From: Tomocerus qinae | Lineage: Eukaryota > Arthropoda > Collembola > Entomobryomorpha > Tomoceridae | Assembly: GCA_020055645.1 (NCBI GenBank) | Contig: CM034546.1 | Span: 51,894,001-51,958,000 of the forward strand | DNA: 64,000 bases | Reading direction: 5' to 3' | Part shown: positions 35,294 through 46,927 of the stretch, piece after piece | Numbering within the stretch: the first letter of the stretch is position 1 | How the letters are laid out: every line of letters begins with the position of its first letter | Notes under the pieces: model-generated | What the model was told of the DNA's origin: nothing | The model's input: only the letters and a program-made list of their open reading frames with translations | The model's database searches: none | Made by a program: the position numbers and the translations under genes

Positions 35294-36343
35294 TTATTCA
35301 CTACAATTTTGTGGGTCGATCTGAATAGTATTAGTAATATCAAGCCCATCTATGCCTTCAACAAGGGCCATAATAGTTTGAACAGTATCCGATGGAATGC
35401 CTTTCTTTCTAGTAAATATTGTCCAGCCAGTTGTGGAGACGCCGTTAATGTCACAGTCTACTGTCCACATCCATTCATAGCTATCCCTTGAGTTCCAATC
35501 CGTTCCAGCAGCTACGAAAGATGTCAATGTATCCTCTGCAAAATATTTTTTTTATTTTTTAGCAAGGTGAATCTCTCTTTTTATATTGAATCTGTCAATC
35601 AGTTTTTGTCAAGCACAACTTTAAAAATCGATAATTTGTGAAAAAGTAAATACACAAACTTTAAGAATACAGTCCAAACCGTTCCCAACTACATTGTATA
35701 GTATTCAAAATTTTAAGCAGTAACATTCTAGATTAATTCATAAATACAAGACTAAATGCTACAGAGATAATATATTAATTAAATACCTCCATTTGGCCAA
35801 GTCACCGCCCATTTGCTATTTCCTGGATGAGAAGCATCTCCTAAACGAGTCCCAATGAACTTGGCTGTTTCTTTTTCATGAGACAAAGCAAAGTTCATGT
35901 CTATATCGATCCCCCCTTTACTTAGTTCCAGAGTGAGACATCTACTACCATTTAAATCTTTTTGGCGTCCCAAAGATTTAGGATTCCACAAATGGTTTAA
36001 CATGTCCAGCGATACTTGTGGATACCATTTTCCATAGATCTACATTACAATAATTATTTTATGTGCATTGCTAAGCAGATATAATTCTGCTTTGAATGAC
36101 ATTAACAATGAAGTTACTGTTCTAAAGGATATAAATACTAATTATGGATGATTATCTAGTTACTTTTTTCAAATCCAAATTTAACCGCAATCCTGTAGCT
36201 CCGCATTTATTTGCTAATTTGTAATCTTTCTCAATATTCCTTTTACGTCTTAGTGATCCTTCTGATTCTTTAAGAACGAGGACAAGTAAAAATAATTGAC
36301 TTACAAAAAGACAAATTTGTACTGAACTTTTTATTTTTTCCAT
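35294..36343 (-). CDS. Secreted lipocalin-like protein, copy 1, intact
   Basis: Three exons on the - strand: 36164-36343, 35787-36039 and 35294-35535, together 224 residues. Lipocalins are extracellular barrel proteins that carry small hydrophobic ligands. Exon 1 encodes a hydrophobic signal segment (ICLFVSQLFLLVLVL), then a basic SLRRKR stretch that could be a processing site. Exon 2 opens with IYGKWYPQVSLD, which fits the first conserved lipocalin block (GxW). Exon 3 gives WMWTVDCDINGV, GWTIFTRKKGIPSDTVQTIM and a terminal IQIDPQNC, the usual C-terminal helix plus Cys of apolipoprotein D-like lipocalins. Splice phases (0, then 1) equal those of copy 3. Assignment rests on these motifs and layout; a more distant calycin is possible. 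Confidence 0.72.
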
Positions 36344-37458
36344 TTTAGATATAAATATATTTACTGCTGACACTATAGCTGAGAATTTGACAAATTCTGC
36401 GTGGAAATATGAATTTATAATGTTATTTGTAATGAAATTTTTATTACTTTGTATCAATCCATTACTTGTATTAATAGCCGTTTTTATGTTATGGCCTTGA
36501 TATTTATCGTTCATTATGAATAATATTTTGCTAAATCATGCTGTTGTGATTTATTTTATTATGCACTCATGGTTTAATAGCTTCTAATACTATAATTTAC
36601 CTACGTAGTAATGCATAATCTTTTTCAAAACTATAAAACTCTATAGAAAAGTTGCCAAATAGCCGCCATGCAAACTTCTGTGAATTGGCAGATGGCAAAA
36701 ACCACAGGTAAAAGCAGCCGACAGTACTGCAATTCAAAAGGGAAAATGTCAAATAAAGTTTCAAATTAACAAATTTAACTTGGTTTGCAAAACTTTGCAA
36801 CCGTTATCGTAGCATTTATTGGAAAGAGAAAGCTGTTAGTTTATTTATTGCAATATATTTCTAAGAGTATTTTTTTTATATTCGCCGTTTTTGCAAACCA
36901 ATATTTTATACTGAAATGAAATTTAATATGATTTAATTTGGTTAAGTTTGTATACCTATAAGTAACTTGGTAAGCTTTGTTGTATTTATACTTCTCAATG
37001 CACTCCTAAGGATGAATAAGTCTTTTAAGACCTAAAATTTAAATTGTAAGCGAGTATTCTTGATTAGTTCAAGCAAATCGTTAAGATCCATTATTATGCC
37101 GCGGACATTATTAAATTTAGTATCAATGAATTTTACATTTCTTTTTAGGGACTCTGATACACAATTTTTATGTCATTTATCTTTGTACTACTATATGCTT
37201 ACCATAAACTAGTTGTTTTACCAACAAATCTGTTTAATAGCCTAATAAATATCTAGCTAACACATTTTAGCACACATTAAATTACGTTTACCACATTTTT
37301 GTAATAAAACATAGTTTGCAGAAGCGCAACTGTTGTGCAGACTTTGTATTTAACGGTACTAAATATTTAGCTCTGGTTAATTATTAATTAACGACCTACC
37401 TAAATACACTAACATGGACAATTTATCAGTTCAGACACAATTTATTCATCGTAATATA
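36344..37458. other. Intergenic between divergent genes
   Basis: Holds the promoters of the lipocalin-like gene (- strand) and of the isoaspartyl peptidase pseudogene (+ strand). The short frames here show no protein-like composition. No repeat or RNA gene was recognised. Confidence 0.5.
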
Positions 37459-38019
37459 ATGAAGATATTAAATGCTATTCTCATTTATTATTTCTACATG
37501 TTCTCAAATGGTATATTGTTACAAACTAAGTAAGTTGAAAAAATTCAAAGTAATTCGATTGAATTATTATTAATAAAATTATATAACTAGCATTAGCAAG
37601 TCTGGAACCAGCAATAATAATCCATGGAGGAGCATGTACAATGGATGAAAAACATGCAAATAAAAAGAAACAAGGAGTTTTAGAGGCTGTAAAAATTGGT
37701 TATAACATTTTAATGAAAACTGGAAATGTTTTGGATGCAGTGGAAAAGGCAATTAATCGAATGGAAGACCGGAATCTCGTTTCAGCAGGTGCAGATGCTG
37801 AAACGAGATTTTGTTCAGTTCCAGCACCTGCTGAAAATAGACCAAATCTCCTTTCAGCACCCTGCTGAAACGAGACAGAGATAATTACAGCACATGCTGA
37901 GACTAGACCATTCTCGTTTCAGCACCTATTTTTAAATGATTATAAAACATCATACCTCACTATTAATATATCATAAATGATTGTGAATCATAATTAATTA
38001 CTATAAATACTATACATGC

Positions 38020-38220
38020 ATCTAAATCATCATAAATGCATCTTAATCATCATAAATGCATCTTAATCATCATAAATGCATCTTAATCATCATAAATGCA
38101 TCTTAATCATCATAAATGCATCTTAATCATCATAAATGCATCTTAATCATCATAAATGCATCTTAATCATCATAAATGCATCTTAATCATCATAAATGCA
38201 TCTTAATCATCATATATGCA
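38020..38220. repeat. 20-bp minisatellite, left arm of the composite foldback
   Basis: About ten copies of CATCTTAATCATCATAAATG in direct tandem, nearly identical over three full lines of sequence; the first copy reads CATCTAAATC. It is a minisatellite, not a CRISPR array, because there are no spacers. Confidence 0.9.
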
Positions 38221-38286
38221 TGGATAAATTTTTATGGCGCTTTCAAAGTAATACTTTGGCATTTATGATGATTAAGATGCATATAT

Positions 38287-38882
38287 CGTCCCTTAAGGAT
38301 GGAAAAAGCCTCTATCCACTTTCAGTTTGGTACAGGAATAAGCCTATGTCCATTTTTTGTTTGGTACAGGAATAAGCCTAAATCCACCTTTCGTTTGGTG
38401 CAGGAAATAGCCTATCCTCTTGCAGCATTACGTAAAGTTGTCGGGGCACAGTAAGAATAAACAAGTTGACGAAATGAAGTATTTATTATTTTTATGTTGA
38501 TACTTGAAATATATCATGCTATAATGTACATAAACATTATAAAACTTTAGCTAATTACACAATAAAACAAAAACAAAACTTTTAACAACTCAAAGTCGGA
38601 TTTTGATATTGGATAAAACTAAACTGGCTGGAAGGAACTCAAGGAAGAATGAAAGTTCAATATTTCCGCCGCCCATATTAACCATGTATCAATACGCCCC
38701 TATAAGCTGCAAGAGGGTTAGAGGCTATTTCCTGCACCAAACGAAAGGTGGATTTAGGCTTATTCCTGTACCAAACAAAAAATGGATTTTGGCTTTTTCC
38801 TGTGGCAAACAAAAAATGGATTTAGGCTTATTCCTGTACCAATCTGAAAGTGGATAGAGGCTTTTTCCATCCTTAAGGGACG
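38287..38882. mobile_element. CGTCCCTTAAGG foldback, nested copy 1
   Basis: Starts CGTCCCTTAAGGATGGAAAA, ends CCTTAAGGGACG, flanked by ATAT (38283-38286 and 38883-38886). Subterminal modules around CAGGAATAAGCCTA repeat several times; the core holds GTAAAGTTGTCGGGGCACAG. Inserted in the minisatellite. Confidence 0.85.
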
Positions 38883-38906
38883 ATATGATGATTAAGATGC
38901 ATATAT

Positions 38907-39528
38907 CGTCCCTTAAGGATGGAAAAAGCCTCTATCCACTTTCAGTTTGGTACAGGAATAAGCCTATGTCCATTTTCTGTTTGGCACAGGAAAAAGCCAA
39001 AATCCATTTTTTGTTTGGTACAGGAATAAGCCTAAATCCACCTTTCGTTTGGTGCAGGAAATAGCCTATCCTCTTGCAGCATTACGTAAAGTTGTCGGGG
39101 CACAGTAAGAATAAATAAGTTGACGAAATGAAGTATTTATTATTTTTATGTTGATACTTGAAATATATCATGCTATAATGTACATAAACATTATAAAACT
39201 TTAGCTAATTACACAATAAAACAAAAACAAAACTTTTAACGACTCAAATGCGGATTTTGATATTGGATAAAACTAAACTGGCTGGAAGGAAGAATGAAAG
39301 TTCAATATTTCCGCCGCCCATATTAACCATATGTATCAATACGCCCCTATAAGCTGCAAGAGGGTAGAGGCTATTTCCTGCACCAAACGAAAGGTGGATT
39401 TAGGCTTATTCCTGTACCAAACAAAAAATGGATTTTGGCTTTTTCCTGTGCCAAACAAAAAATGGACATAGGCTTATTCCTGTACCAAACTGAAAGTGGA
39501 TAGAGGCTTTTTCCATCCTTAAGGGACG
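38907..39528. mobile_element. CGTCCCTTAAGG foldback, nested copy 2
   Basis: Almost identical to the preceding copy including the core, again flanked by ATAT and separated from it by a single minisatellite unit (ATGATGATTAAGATGCATAT). Confidence 0.85.
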
Positions 39529-39572
39529 ATATGATGATTAAGATGCATATATGATGATTAAGATGCATATAT

Positions 39573-39852
39573 CGTCCCTTAAGGATAGAATAAGCCTGTA
39601 TCCACTTTTAGATTGGTACAGGAATAAGCCAAAATCCATTTTTTGTTTGGTACAGGAATAAGCCTATCTCCAATTTTCGTTTGGTGCAGGAAATAGCCTC
39701 TATCCTCTTGCAGCCGCAGCAGCAGAGGCTATTTCCTGCACCAAACGAAAATTGGAGATAGGCTTATTCCTGTACCAAACAAAAAATGGATTTTGGCTTA
39801 TTCCTGTACCAATCTGAAAGTGGATACAGGCTTATTCTATCCTTAAGGGACG
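39573..39852. mobile_element. CGTCCCTTAAGG foldback, nested copy 3 (core-less)
   Basis: Same ends and subterminal modules, but the central core is missing: the two arms meet at GCAGCCGCAGCAGCAG, giving a nearly perfect 280-bp palindrome. Flanked by ATAT. Confidence 0.85.
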
Positions 39853-39854
39853 AT

Positions 39855-40195
39855 ATGATGATTAAGATGCATATATGATGATTAAGATGCATATAATATG
39901 ATGATTAAGATGCATATAATATGATGATTAAGATGCATATATGATGATTAAGATGCATATATGATGATTAAGATGCATATAATATGATGATTAAGATGCA
40001 TTTATGATGATTAAGATGCATATAATATGATGATTAAGATGCATTTATGATGATTTAGATGCATTTATGATGATTTAGATTCATTTATGATGATTAAGAT
40101 TCATTTGTGATGATTAAGATTCATTTATGATGATTTAGATTCATTTATGATGATTAAGATTCATTTATGATGATTAAGATGCATGTATAGTATTT
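39855..40195. repeat. 20-bp minisatellite, right arm (inverted)
   Basis: Tandem ATGATGATTAAGATGCATTT-type units, the inverse of the left-arm minisatellite, with more divergence (TTTAGAT and GATTCAT variants, and AATATG-extended units). Confidence 0.88.
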
Positions 40196-40813
40196 ATAGT
40201 AATTAATTATGATTCACAATCATTTATGATATATTAATAGTGAGGTATGATGTTTTATAATCATTGAAAAATAGGTGCTGAAACGAGAATGGTCTAGTCT
40301 CAGCAGGTGCTGTAATTATCTCTGTCTCGTTTCAGCAGGGTGCTGAAAAAAGATTTGGTCTGTTTTCAGCAAGTGCTGGAACTGAACAAAATCTCGTTTC
40401 AGCAGGTGCAGATGCTGAAATGAGATTCCGGTGAATGGAAGATCTCTATGTATTTGACGCAGGTATAAACAACACTATAGCAAAATTCCTTATAATGTAT
40501 TTTAACAGTTGTATCTTCTTAGGACACGGTTCTGTACAAACTAATACAGAGGAGATAGAAATGGATGCATGCATTGTGAACGGCACTGATTTGTCAACCG
40601 GTAAACAGCAGATTCCTAAATTTAATTTATTTTAATTCAAACTTCTTTTCCTCCAAGCCAAATGTTTTAAGTGTTTACCTGTAACTCTAAAAATATATTT
40701 CAGGAGCAGTTGGAGCTGTGAGACATGTGGCTAATCCTGTGAGCTTTGCCCGAAAAATTAAAGACAAAACTCCCCGGATGTATTTCTTGTAGGACGTCAG
40801 GCTGAAATATATG

Positions 40814-43203
40814 GGATGCTATTTAATGGGTAAATGAAATAATTTAAATAGTCAATGAATAATGATTTAATCGGTAAATGCTGAAGATTTAAATGGAGAT
40901 AATTTGAAAAAGTCAATACGTAATTATTTAAAAAGTCAATGCAAACGCTGAATTGGTAAATTGTGTTAATTATTAAATGATAGTCATTAAATTAGCAGTC
41001 ATATACATAAATTGCCATTAAATAGTACTCATTAAATAGTAGTGTTAGTAATTAGGTTGTAATCATAGTCATTAAATAGCAAAGAGGCATAAAAATCAGC
41101 AGGCAGCCAGTAGTATAATCATTGTCGAATCAATGCTTTTGTAGCCCCCTTTGGTCTTCCTCGCCGTCTTCTTGCGTTAAGGGGTATGCGTTTAACAGCT
41201 GGAGAAAACCGAAATTGCTTGTGCATCGACGCAATTGCAACTATGTGCTTGCACATGTAATTCTTTTGATAATAGGGACATGTACAGTTAGACTTTTTCC
41301 AATCGTTTACTATAAACATAGTGTGCCACATAGTAAATTCAGAATTTAGAAAGTGATCAAATTTAGTCCATTTGGCGAAACGGTTAGGTAGCAAATATTT
41401 TTTAATCATATCTGTTGTAACCGAAGAGCCTTGAGCACCAAAGAAGTAGAGAAATTTATTTTCATCACATGAAGGTTCGGTCAGTATGGTGGGATTGCTT
41501 TTAGCCCATTGGTAGGCTGAAGTGAGGAGATTAAATGGTAGGCATGGCCCAGGTAATAGGAGACAAAAAAGGTGTTGTTAAACTTAATAATTGTTTACCC
41601 AAAGGTTGCCGGGACCGTAAGGTGTATTCATCCTTTAAGGTTCGGTTGGTTACTTCCAATGCGTTATTTGTCGACGGAAGTCCGGGTGCATTACCTTCAA
41701 ACCATCCTGAGTTGCTGCTAATCCATGTGGATTTGAAATAGGAAATAAAATTTTTCACTTCCTTATTTCTTTTCCTATTCCACTTGGCTGTGAACAATGT
41801 ACTCGCTTTCCTAAAAACCCCAACAGAGACACTTAGCTGTAGCTTCGCGATGTCGTCATTGATTTCCTTACAAATGTCCGGGTCTTTAACACTTCTCAAG
41901 TGAACTGCGTAAGCTCGTCTGACATGGGCCCAACAATGCACACGAGTATAATTTTCCCCAAATACTTTTTCAAATCCGTTTGTTATTGCTGCTGCGGAAT
42001 CCGAAATCAAAATGTCGGGCTTAAATTCACAGTCTAGTGCTTCTACTCCCTCTTTCATTGCTTCAAATCCAAATTCAAAGTCCTCCGTGGTTTCACTTAT
42101 ACACAAAGCTAACCCTGATGGATGAAAGCTTTTTCGCTTATCAGTTACTCCGAAAAGAAACACAGGATATCCGTTGCAGTTTAGTTTGTAAGTTGCGTCT
42201 TTGTGTATATGGTTGGAACTAGATGCTAATTTTAGTAGCCTTTTAGTAGACACAAACAAACGGAAGGATTGTCATCTTGGTGAGTAACTTCATACTTACA
42301 AACAAATGGTTTATCTTCATTTTGAGGAATTTCACTGTGATCACGGCAATATTTATCGATGTCACTTGTGTAAACTATATTGTCGTTATTTGTTCGCTTA
42401 TGATATGCCAAAAAATTTCTCAACTGCACTGTAGTTGGAACAGATTCCACAGATCCTTGTAGTTTTCTCAAAATTTCTTTAGGTTTACTTATGTTATTGT
42501 CAAGTAGTCTTTTAATTTCCCCTTTTGCTTCAATGGTTAATTTTTTTTCAAAATGGAAATGAGCTTTGCCGTTTGTCCACAGAGTAATTGCACCATTATC
42601 GATCACCAGTTTCTGTCTACACGGACACTTTTTATTTTCTTTACAATAAAAGTATACAACTTTTCCTCCACTAGTACAATTCACGGATAATTTAGTCCAT
42701 GCAGTAAGGACTTCAGCCATAGCTACCTCTTCGTCTGAGTAATTCTTTAGTAAACCCCAATCTGGCTTTTCAGTAGCAGGTTTTTGAATTTTCTTCGGGG
42801 GACTGGTTTCGGTTTCTGAATTGGAACTATAAATTAATTGTGAAGCCATTGGAAGACAGTGTGGTTACTGGCCCAGGGAGTGGAAAATAGTGGAGAATTG
42901 TGTCGTTTCCTTCCCTTCACTTTAACACCTAACCTCAACCTTGCTCTTATCGGTCAACAAATTAACATAATTAACATGCTATCTCAAACTCTCAGACGGC
43001 CGTCTCTTACTGGTTTCTGGGTATGTTCTAAGGTTTCTATGTAATAGCAACTGCCATTTACCCATTCAGCGTTTGCATTGACTTTTTAAATAATTACGTA
43101 TTGACTTTTTCAAATTATCTCCATTTAAATCTTCAGCATTTACCGATTAAATCATTATTCATTGACTATTTAAATTATTTCATTTACCCGTTAAATATAT
43201 TCC
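40814..43203. mobile_element. MULE DNA transposon with 9-bp target duplication
   Basis: The ends are inverted repeats of about 150 bp: the left reads GGATGCTATTTAATGGGTAA, and the right end is the complement of GGAATATATTTAACGGGTAA followed by a perfect match over more than 100 bases. AAATATATG flanks it at 40805-40813 and 43204-43212. It carries a transposase remnant on the - strand. Excision with one target copy restores the host protein as RQAEIYAASIGVP, so the boundaries are well supported. Confidence 0.9.
41119..42849 (-). pseudogene. Mutator-like (MULE) transposase, frameshifted
   Basis: Three collinear frames make one broken protein. The N-terminal part (42849-42232) starts MASQLIYSSNSETE and includes a Cys/His-rich region (FYCKENKKCPCRQKL). 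The middle part (42259-41531) is the MULE DDE domain: first Asp in HKDATYKLNCNGYPVFLFGV, second Asp in ILISDSAAAI with the following HCWAHVRRA, and the Glu in NNALEVTNRTLKDEY. The C-terminal part (41409-41119) has a SWIM zinc finger, CTCPYYQKNYMCKHIVAI, and a basic RRRRGRPKG tail. Frameshifts lie near 42245 and 41560, so this copy cannot encode an active enzyme. It sits between the inverted repeats of the element at 40814-43203. Confidence 0.9.
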
Positions 43204-44042
43204 AAATATATGCCGCGTCTATAGGCGTACCATTAGTGCCTACGCCAAGTTTAATTAACCCAGAGGATTTGAAACCACGATCAGTCGAATTTTACAAGTA
43301 ATACAGTGTATAATTTTTAATTAATTTTCTACTGCCATAGGCATTGTTTTATATTGTACTAATTGTGTTGATATTCTTTTTATCTACAGTGAGAATATTC
43401 GATTTTATATATTTTATGAATACATAAAATAACCATGTCATTTTTTCAGTTCTGAATGTCCCTTAGGAACTGTTGGAGCAGTAGCTATTAACTCAAAAGG
43501 ACAAATAGCAGCAGCAACATCAACAGGATGATTAGCAGGGAAAATGAACGGCCGTGTAGGAGATTCTCCTATAATTGGTGCAGGAACTTTGGCAGACGAT
43601 GATTGTTGTGGAATTAGTTCAACTGGAGTAGGCGAATCTTTTATTCGTTTTAGAGTCGCTTCTAAAATAGCTTCTTTAATTGAAAAAGGTAAATCATTTG
43701 TAGTATCAATGGTTAAGAAACCTAAATAAACTTAATAATAGATACCAAATTTCAACTATTTTAGGAAACAAGGTGTCCGATTCAATTATTACTGTCTTGA
43801 ATCAAATGGACGATCGAATTCCGGGATCTGAAGGAGGAGTGATCGCCATTTCTAAAAACGGGGAAATTGGTTATCAATGGAATTCTAAGCAGATGGCTTG
43901 GGCTTGGGCAAAAAACCGTGAAATTCATTATGGCGTAAATAGAGGCGAAAATCATCGCGAATGTTGGTCTTCACCAAATAAAAGCTGCTTGAAGTTTAAA
44001 AATGCACACAAATCTCAAAATGTAACAATTACAAAGTTATAA

Positions 44043-44604
44043 TTAAAACAAATGGAAAGAGAAAGCTTACTAGTGTATTAAGTATTGAATTAATTGTCTG
44101 ATACCAAGTGGAGAGTAGAATTGGGTAGATTCTCAATTCAGACCGGTTTACGTTATGACGTAAATTTATAGTGAATCATTTCTACATAGTAAGCCATAAC
44201 AATACATTACAACGTAACATTACAATGTACAGCATTGCAATTCTGAGAAGCCTAATGTACGTAAGCATCTCTTTACCGTTAGTTTTCCCTTCGCACAAAG
44301 AGTAGCCTTAATAGCTGCAACCGAACCCCCTAATCTAATGAAAGGGTTGCAATGCAATTTGCTTCGTTGAGCGATCCACACTAAACACATCAAAAAGTGC
44401 TGATTACTTTCTGCCGATCGCAAAAGGTAGTCAGTATTATTTTATACTTGCATCAGATTAGATGGACCTATACTTTTTGTATCTCGACATAAATTACTAC
44501 AAGGCGGATTACAAATATTTCCATAACACTATTTCACTTACTCGGATATCTTCAAATTTAATATTTCTTTAGTGCAGAAAGGGTTATTATTATTTACTAA
44601 AAAC
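44043..44604. other. Intergenic upstream of arrestin copy 7
   Basis: No gene seen. Sequence similar to the 5' leader of arrestin 6 begins only at about 44541, which marks the left edge of the segmental copy containing arrestin 7 and the lipocalin-like gene. Confidence 0.55.
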
Positions 44605-46927
44605 ATGGCAAGTCAAACATTTTTTATTACACTGACCAATCGTAATCAAAATGGATACATTCGTGGAAGTACTATCACTGGACAAGTTGTCGTTAACAAC
44701 GACCGAATGCAGAAAACCTCAGGTAAATTAAAAATTACTTTATGAATGTTTTTCTGATTATTTCATTTTAGCAAATATTAAGTTTTTTATAGCGCGTTAA
44801 TTGTTTAGTCATCTGTAAAATTGCTAAATGGTTGCATGTTAGATTACTATATATTTTACAAAGGAACAATTATTTATTGTAAATAATTAAAATAAAGGAT
44901 GATTGTTTTCATAATTGTATTGTTCTGGTTGGTGAGATTCGTAATTTTAATACAGCGTATACATATCAGCTAAGTACTAAGTATAATATATTAGTTAAGC
45001 TTATAAATAATTACAAGGAAGGTAAAGCTAAGGATTGATTTATAATATATACTTGGAAAATTTTCTTTTCGAAGCGTCTCTATATAGAAATTATTACAAA
45101 TTCACATCACAATATAAGTTTGTTGAATTTCTGATCTGATTTAAGGAATTAATATTACATTAACTGGCACGACAGATGTAGCGTTTAACGCCTTAGTTTC
45201 CCATAGGAGAAGAAGGAGGCACAACGGAATGGTAGAAACTCTTACAGCTTATGAATTCTTATTTGCATGGAAGTTGGAATTATTACAACTGAATGGTAAT
45301 TGATCAACTCGGAAATTGAATTTTATATATCAAATCATAATAATATGTGCAAATCAATTAGTATTTATTAATTTAATCATACGCAGGAACAGCAGATCAA
45401 CATTCCTTAAAACTGCAACCGGGTTGCCATACGTATCCATTTGTATTTCGACTGCCACAAGATATTCCATCGTCATTTGCAGGAACTGATGGGAAAATAG
45501 AATATATATTAACTGCTACTATGAAGAGACCATTTAATACGAACAAGAAGACTAAGCTCGAATTAATTGTTGGTGACTATTTGGATCTAAAACACGAACC
45601 CCGGGCCAGAGTGCCAATTTCAGTCCAATTCAAAAAGAACTTTTTCGCCCTACGCTTTAGCGACCCCGTTGAAATTGCATTTCAAGTGCCTAAAAGAGGA
45701 TTCACACCTGGCGAAATGGTTACAATGGAATTAAAAATTCTTAATAACAGTAAAAGTAAAGTTAAGGGTGGTGAAATATTCCTCGTTCAGGTAAATTATA
45801 AGTATGGAAAGTACCCTTAAATTACTAATCATTTTTATTAAATTTATTGCAGCGAGTTTAAATTCAATAATATTTAAATGACTTTATTTTTTATTTTAAA
45901 ATTGATTCGTTTTTAACATCTTAAACAGGAAGTGTCGTACCATACAAGTCAACAAACATCAGTGAAAGTCCAAAAATATCGGCTGACATCGTCTTCTTCA
46001 GTACCACGAGGTGAACATGCAGCATTTAGAGCTATTTTAAAAATACCAAATTTACCCGCAACAAATCTATCCAGTCCGGTTAGAAGTATAATCGGCGTAC
46101 AATATTTTATTGAGGCAAGTTTCATTATTTTATAGATTTACTTACGACTTAGCTTACTGCCGATCAATTGTGGTCCCGTTCCTATACATAAAATGTACTT
46201 TACATGTTTAATGTTTTAAATTATCCTTCGATTACCAAATGGAAAACATTATTCAGTAAATAAGATATTTAATTAATGCCAACATAATTCTTTTTTTTAA
46301 TTTTTGCAGCTGAAACTAACACTTTCGTTTTGGGAAAAGGATTTTGTGAGAAGAATTCCAATCATTATTGGAACTGTTCAATCATACGACTGCAGTATCA
46401 GAAATGCAAGGACGTCTCCAAGGCAAATTGCGCCCACAACCAATCAATCTATTGATAATAGCAACATGCGTACAATTATTATACCAGAAATCATTGAAAT
46501 CGGTCATTACAGTTCTATACCTGGCACTCCATACAATCCTAGTCCAGTTCCGTTTGCCGAAAATGATTCTGATTCGGATAATGTGACCGTTGGTAGCCGA
46601 ACAGGCGTCCCTCCTGGATATGACAACTTTGCAGAATTGCGTAAGAAATAAACTACAAGAGCCTCAACCACGAAAAAGTTCTTAAATGTAATTAATACGA
46701 AAATTCCATTTTCTAAAATTTTGTAAGAGGGGCTTAAAAACCTCGTGGTTGTGGCTTTGACAATATTTTATACTTTAGATTTTAATAATCCTAAATTGTA
46801 TAATAATATGATGTGTGTCTTATTATTTAATATATTTTATTAAGTTTATGATTGATTGCATGTTATTTTAGCCCCATCGTATGTAGAAGCAATTAAACTG
46901 GAGACGAATGAAGATAAAAACGCCTGA
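44605..46927 (+). CDS. Alpha-arrestin copy 7, intact b-type gene
   Basis: Exons: 44605-44722, 45146-45295, 45387-45790, 45929-46114, 46310-46640 and 46872-46927; 414 residues. Starts MASQTFFITLTNRNQNGYI. N-domain: exon 2 GINITLTGTTDVAF, then PQDIPSSFAGTDGKIEYI and DYLDLKHEPRARV. C-domain: PKRGFTPGEMVTMELKI, GGEIFLVQ, SSSVPRGEHAAF and RIPIIIGTV. The tail has PPGY (387-390) and PPSY (397-400). Exon 3 has two extra codons near its start compared with a-type copies. Intron 4 has a GC donor. It is nearly identical in exons 1 and 4-6 to copy 6, for which it is the intact counterpart. As the only open b-type gene here, it is the one likely to keep that subtype's function. Confidence 0.9.

Larger units (their letters stand above)
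37768..40432. mobile_element. 2.7-kb composite foldback with 9-bp target duplication (MULE-type)
   Basis: Begins ACCGGAATCTCGTTTCAGC and ends in the inverted copy, flanked by GAATGGAAG at 37759-37767 and 40433-40441. A 9-bp duplication is the signature of Mutator-like elements. Each terminal arm (about 190-260 bp of CTCGTTTCAGCACC words) continues into a 20-bp minisatellite that appears on the left as CATCTTAATCATCATAAATG and on the right as its inverse. Three ATAT-flanked foldbacks are nested in the minisatellite. There is no transposase. Removing it with one target copy restores the host frame as RMEDLYVFDAG. Confidence 0.85.
37459..44042 (+). pseudogene. Isoaspartyl peptidase / L-asparaginase (Ntn hydrolase), broken by two insertions
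   Basis: Exons by splice phase: 37459-37529 (signal peptide MKILNAILIYYFYMFSNGI), 37601-37767 continued at 40442-40462, 40523-40600, 40704-40813 continued at 43213-43297, 43450-43688 and 43765-44042. The family hydrolyses isoaspartyl peptides and asparagine after self-cleavage before a Thr. Matching motifs are AIIIHGGAC, FDAGHGSVQTNTEEIEMDA, GAVRHVANPVSFARKIKDKT, the nucleophile in LGTVGAVAIN (Thr codon 43469-43471), GRVGDSPIIGAGTLAD and GISSTGVGE. Lesions: a 2.7-kb foldback in exon 2, a 2.4-kb MULE in exon 4, a one-base loss giving TAG at 40790-40792 (before GRQAEIY), and a TGA at 43529-43531 in the ATSTGG strand. The signal peptide suggests an originally secreted enzyme. Confidence 0.9.

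Noticed and set aside
37975..40200. Regular 20-bp repeats that could look like a CRISPR array
   Set aside because: Units are directly adjacent without spacers and occur in inverted arms inside a eukaryotic mobile element; it is a minisatellite.
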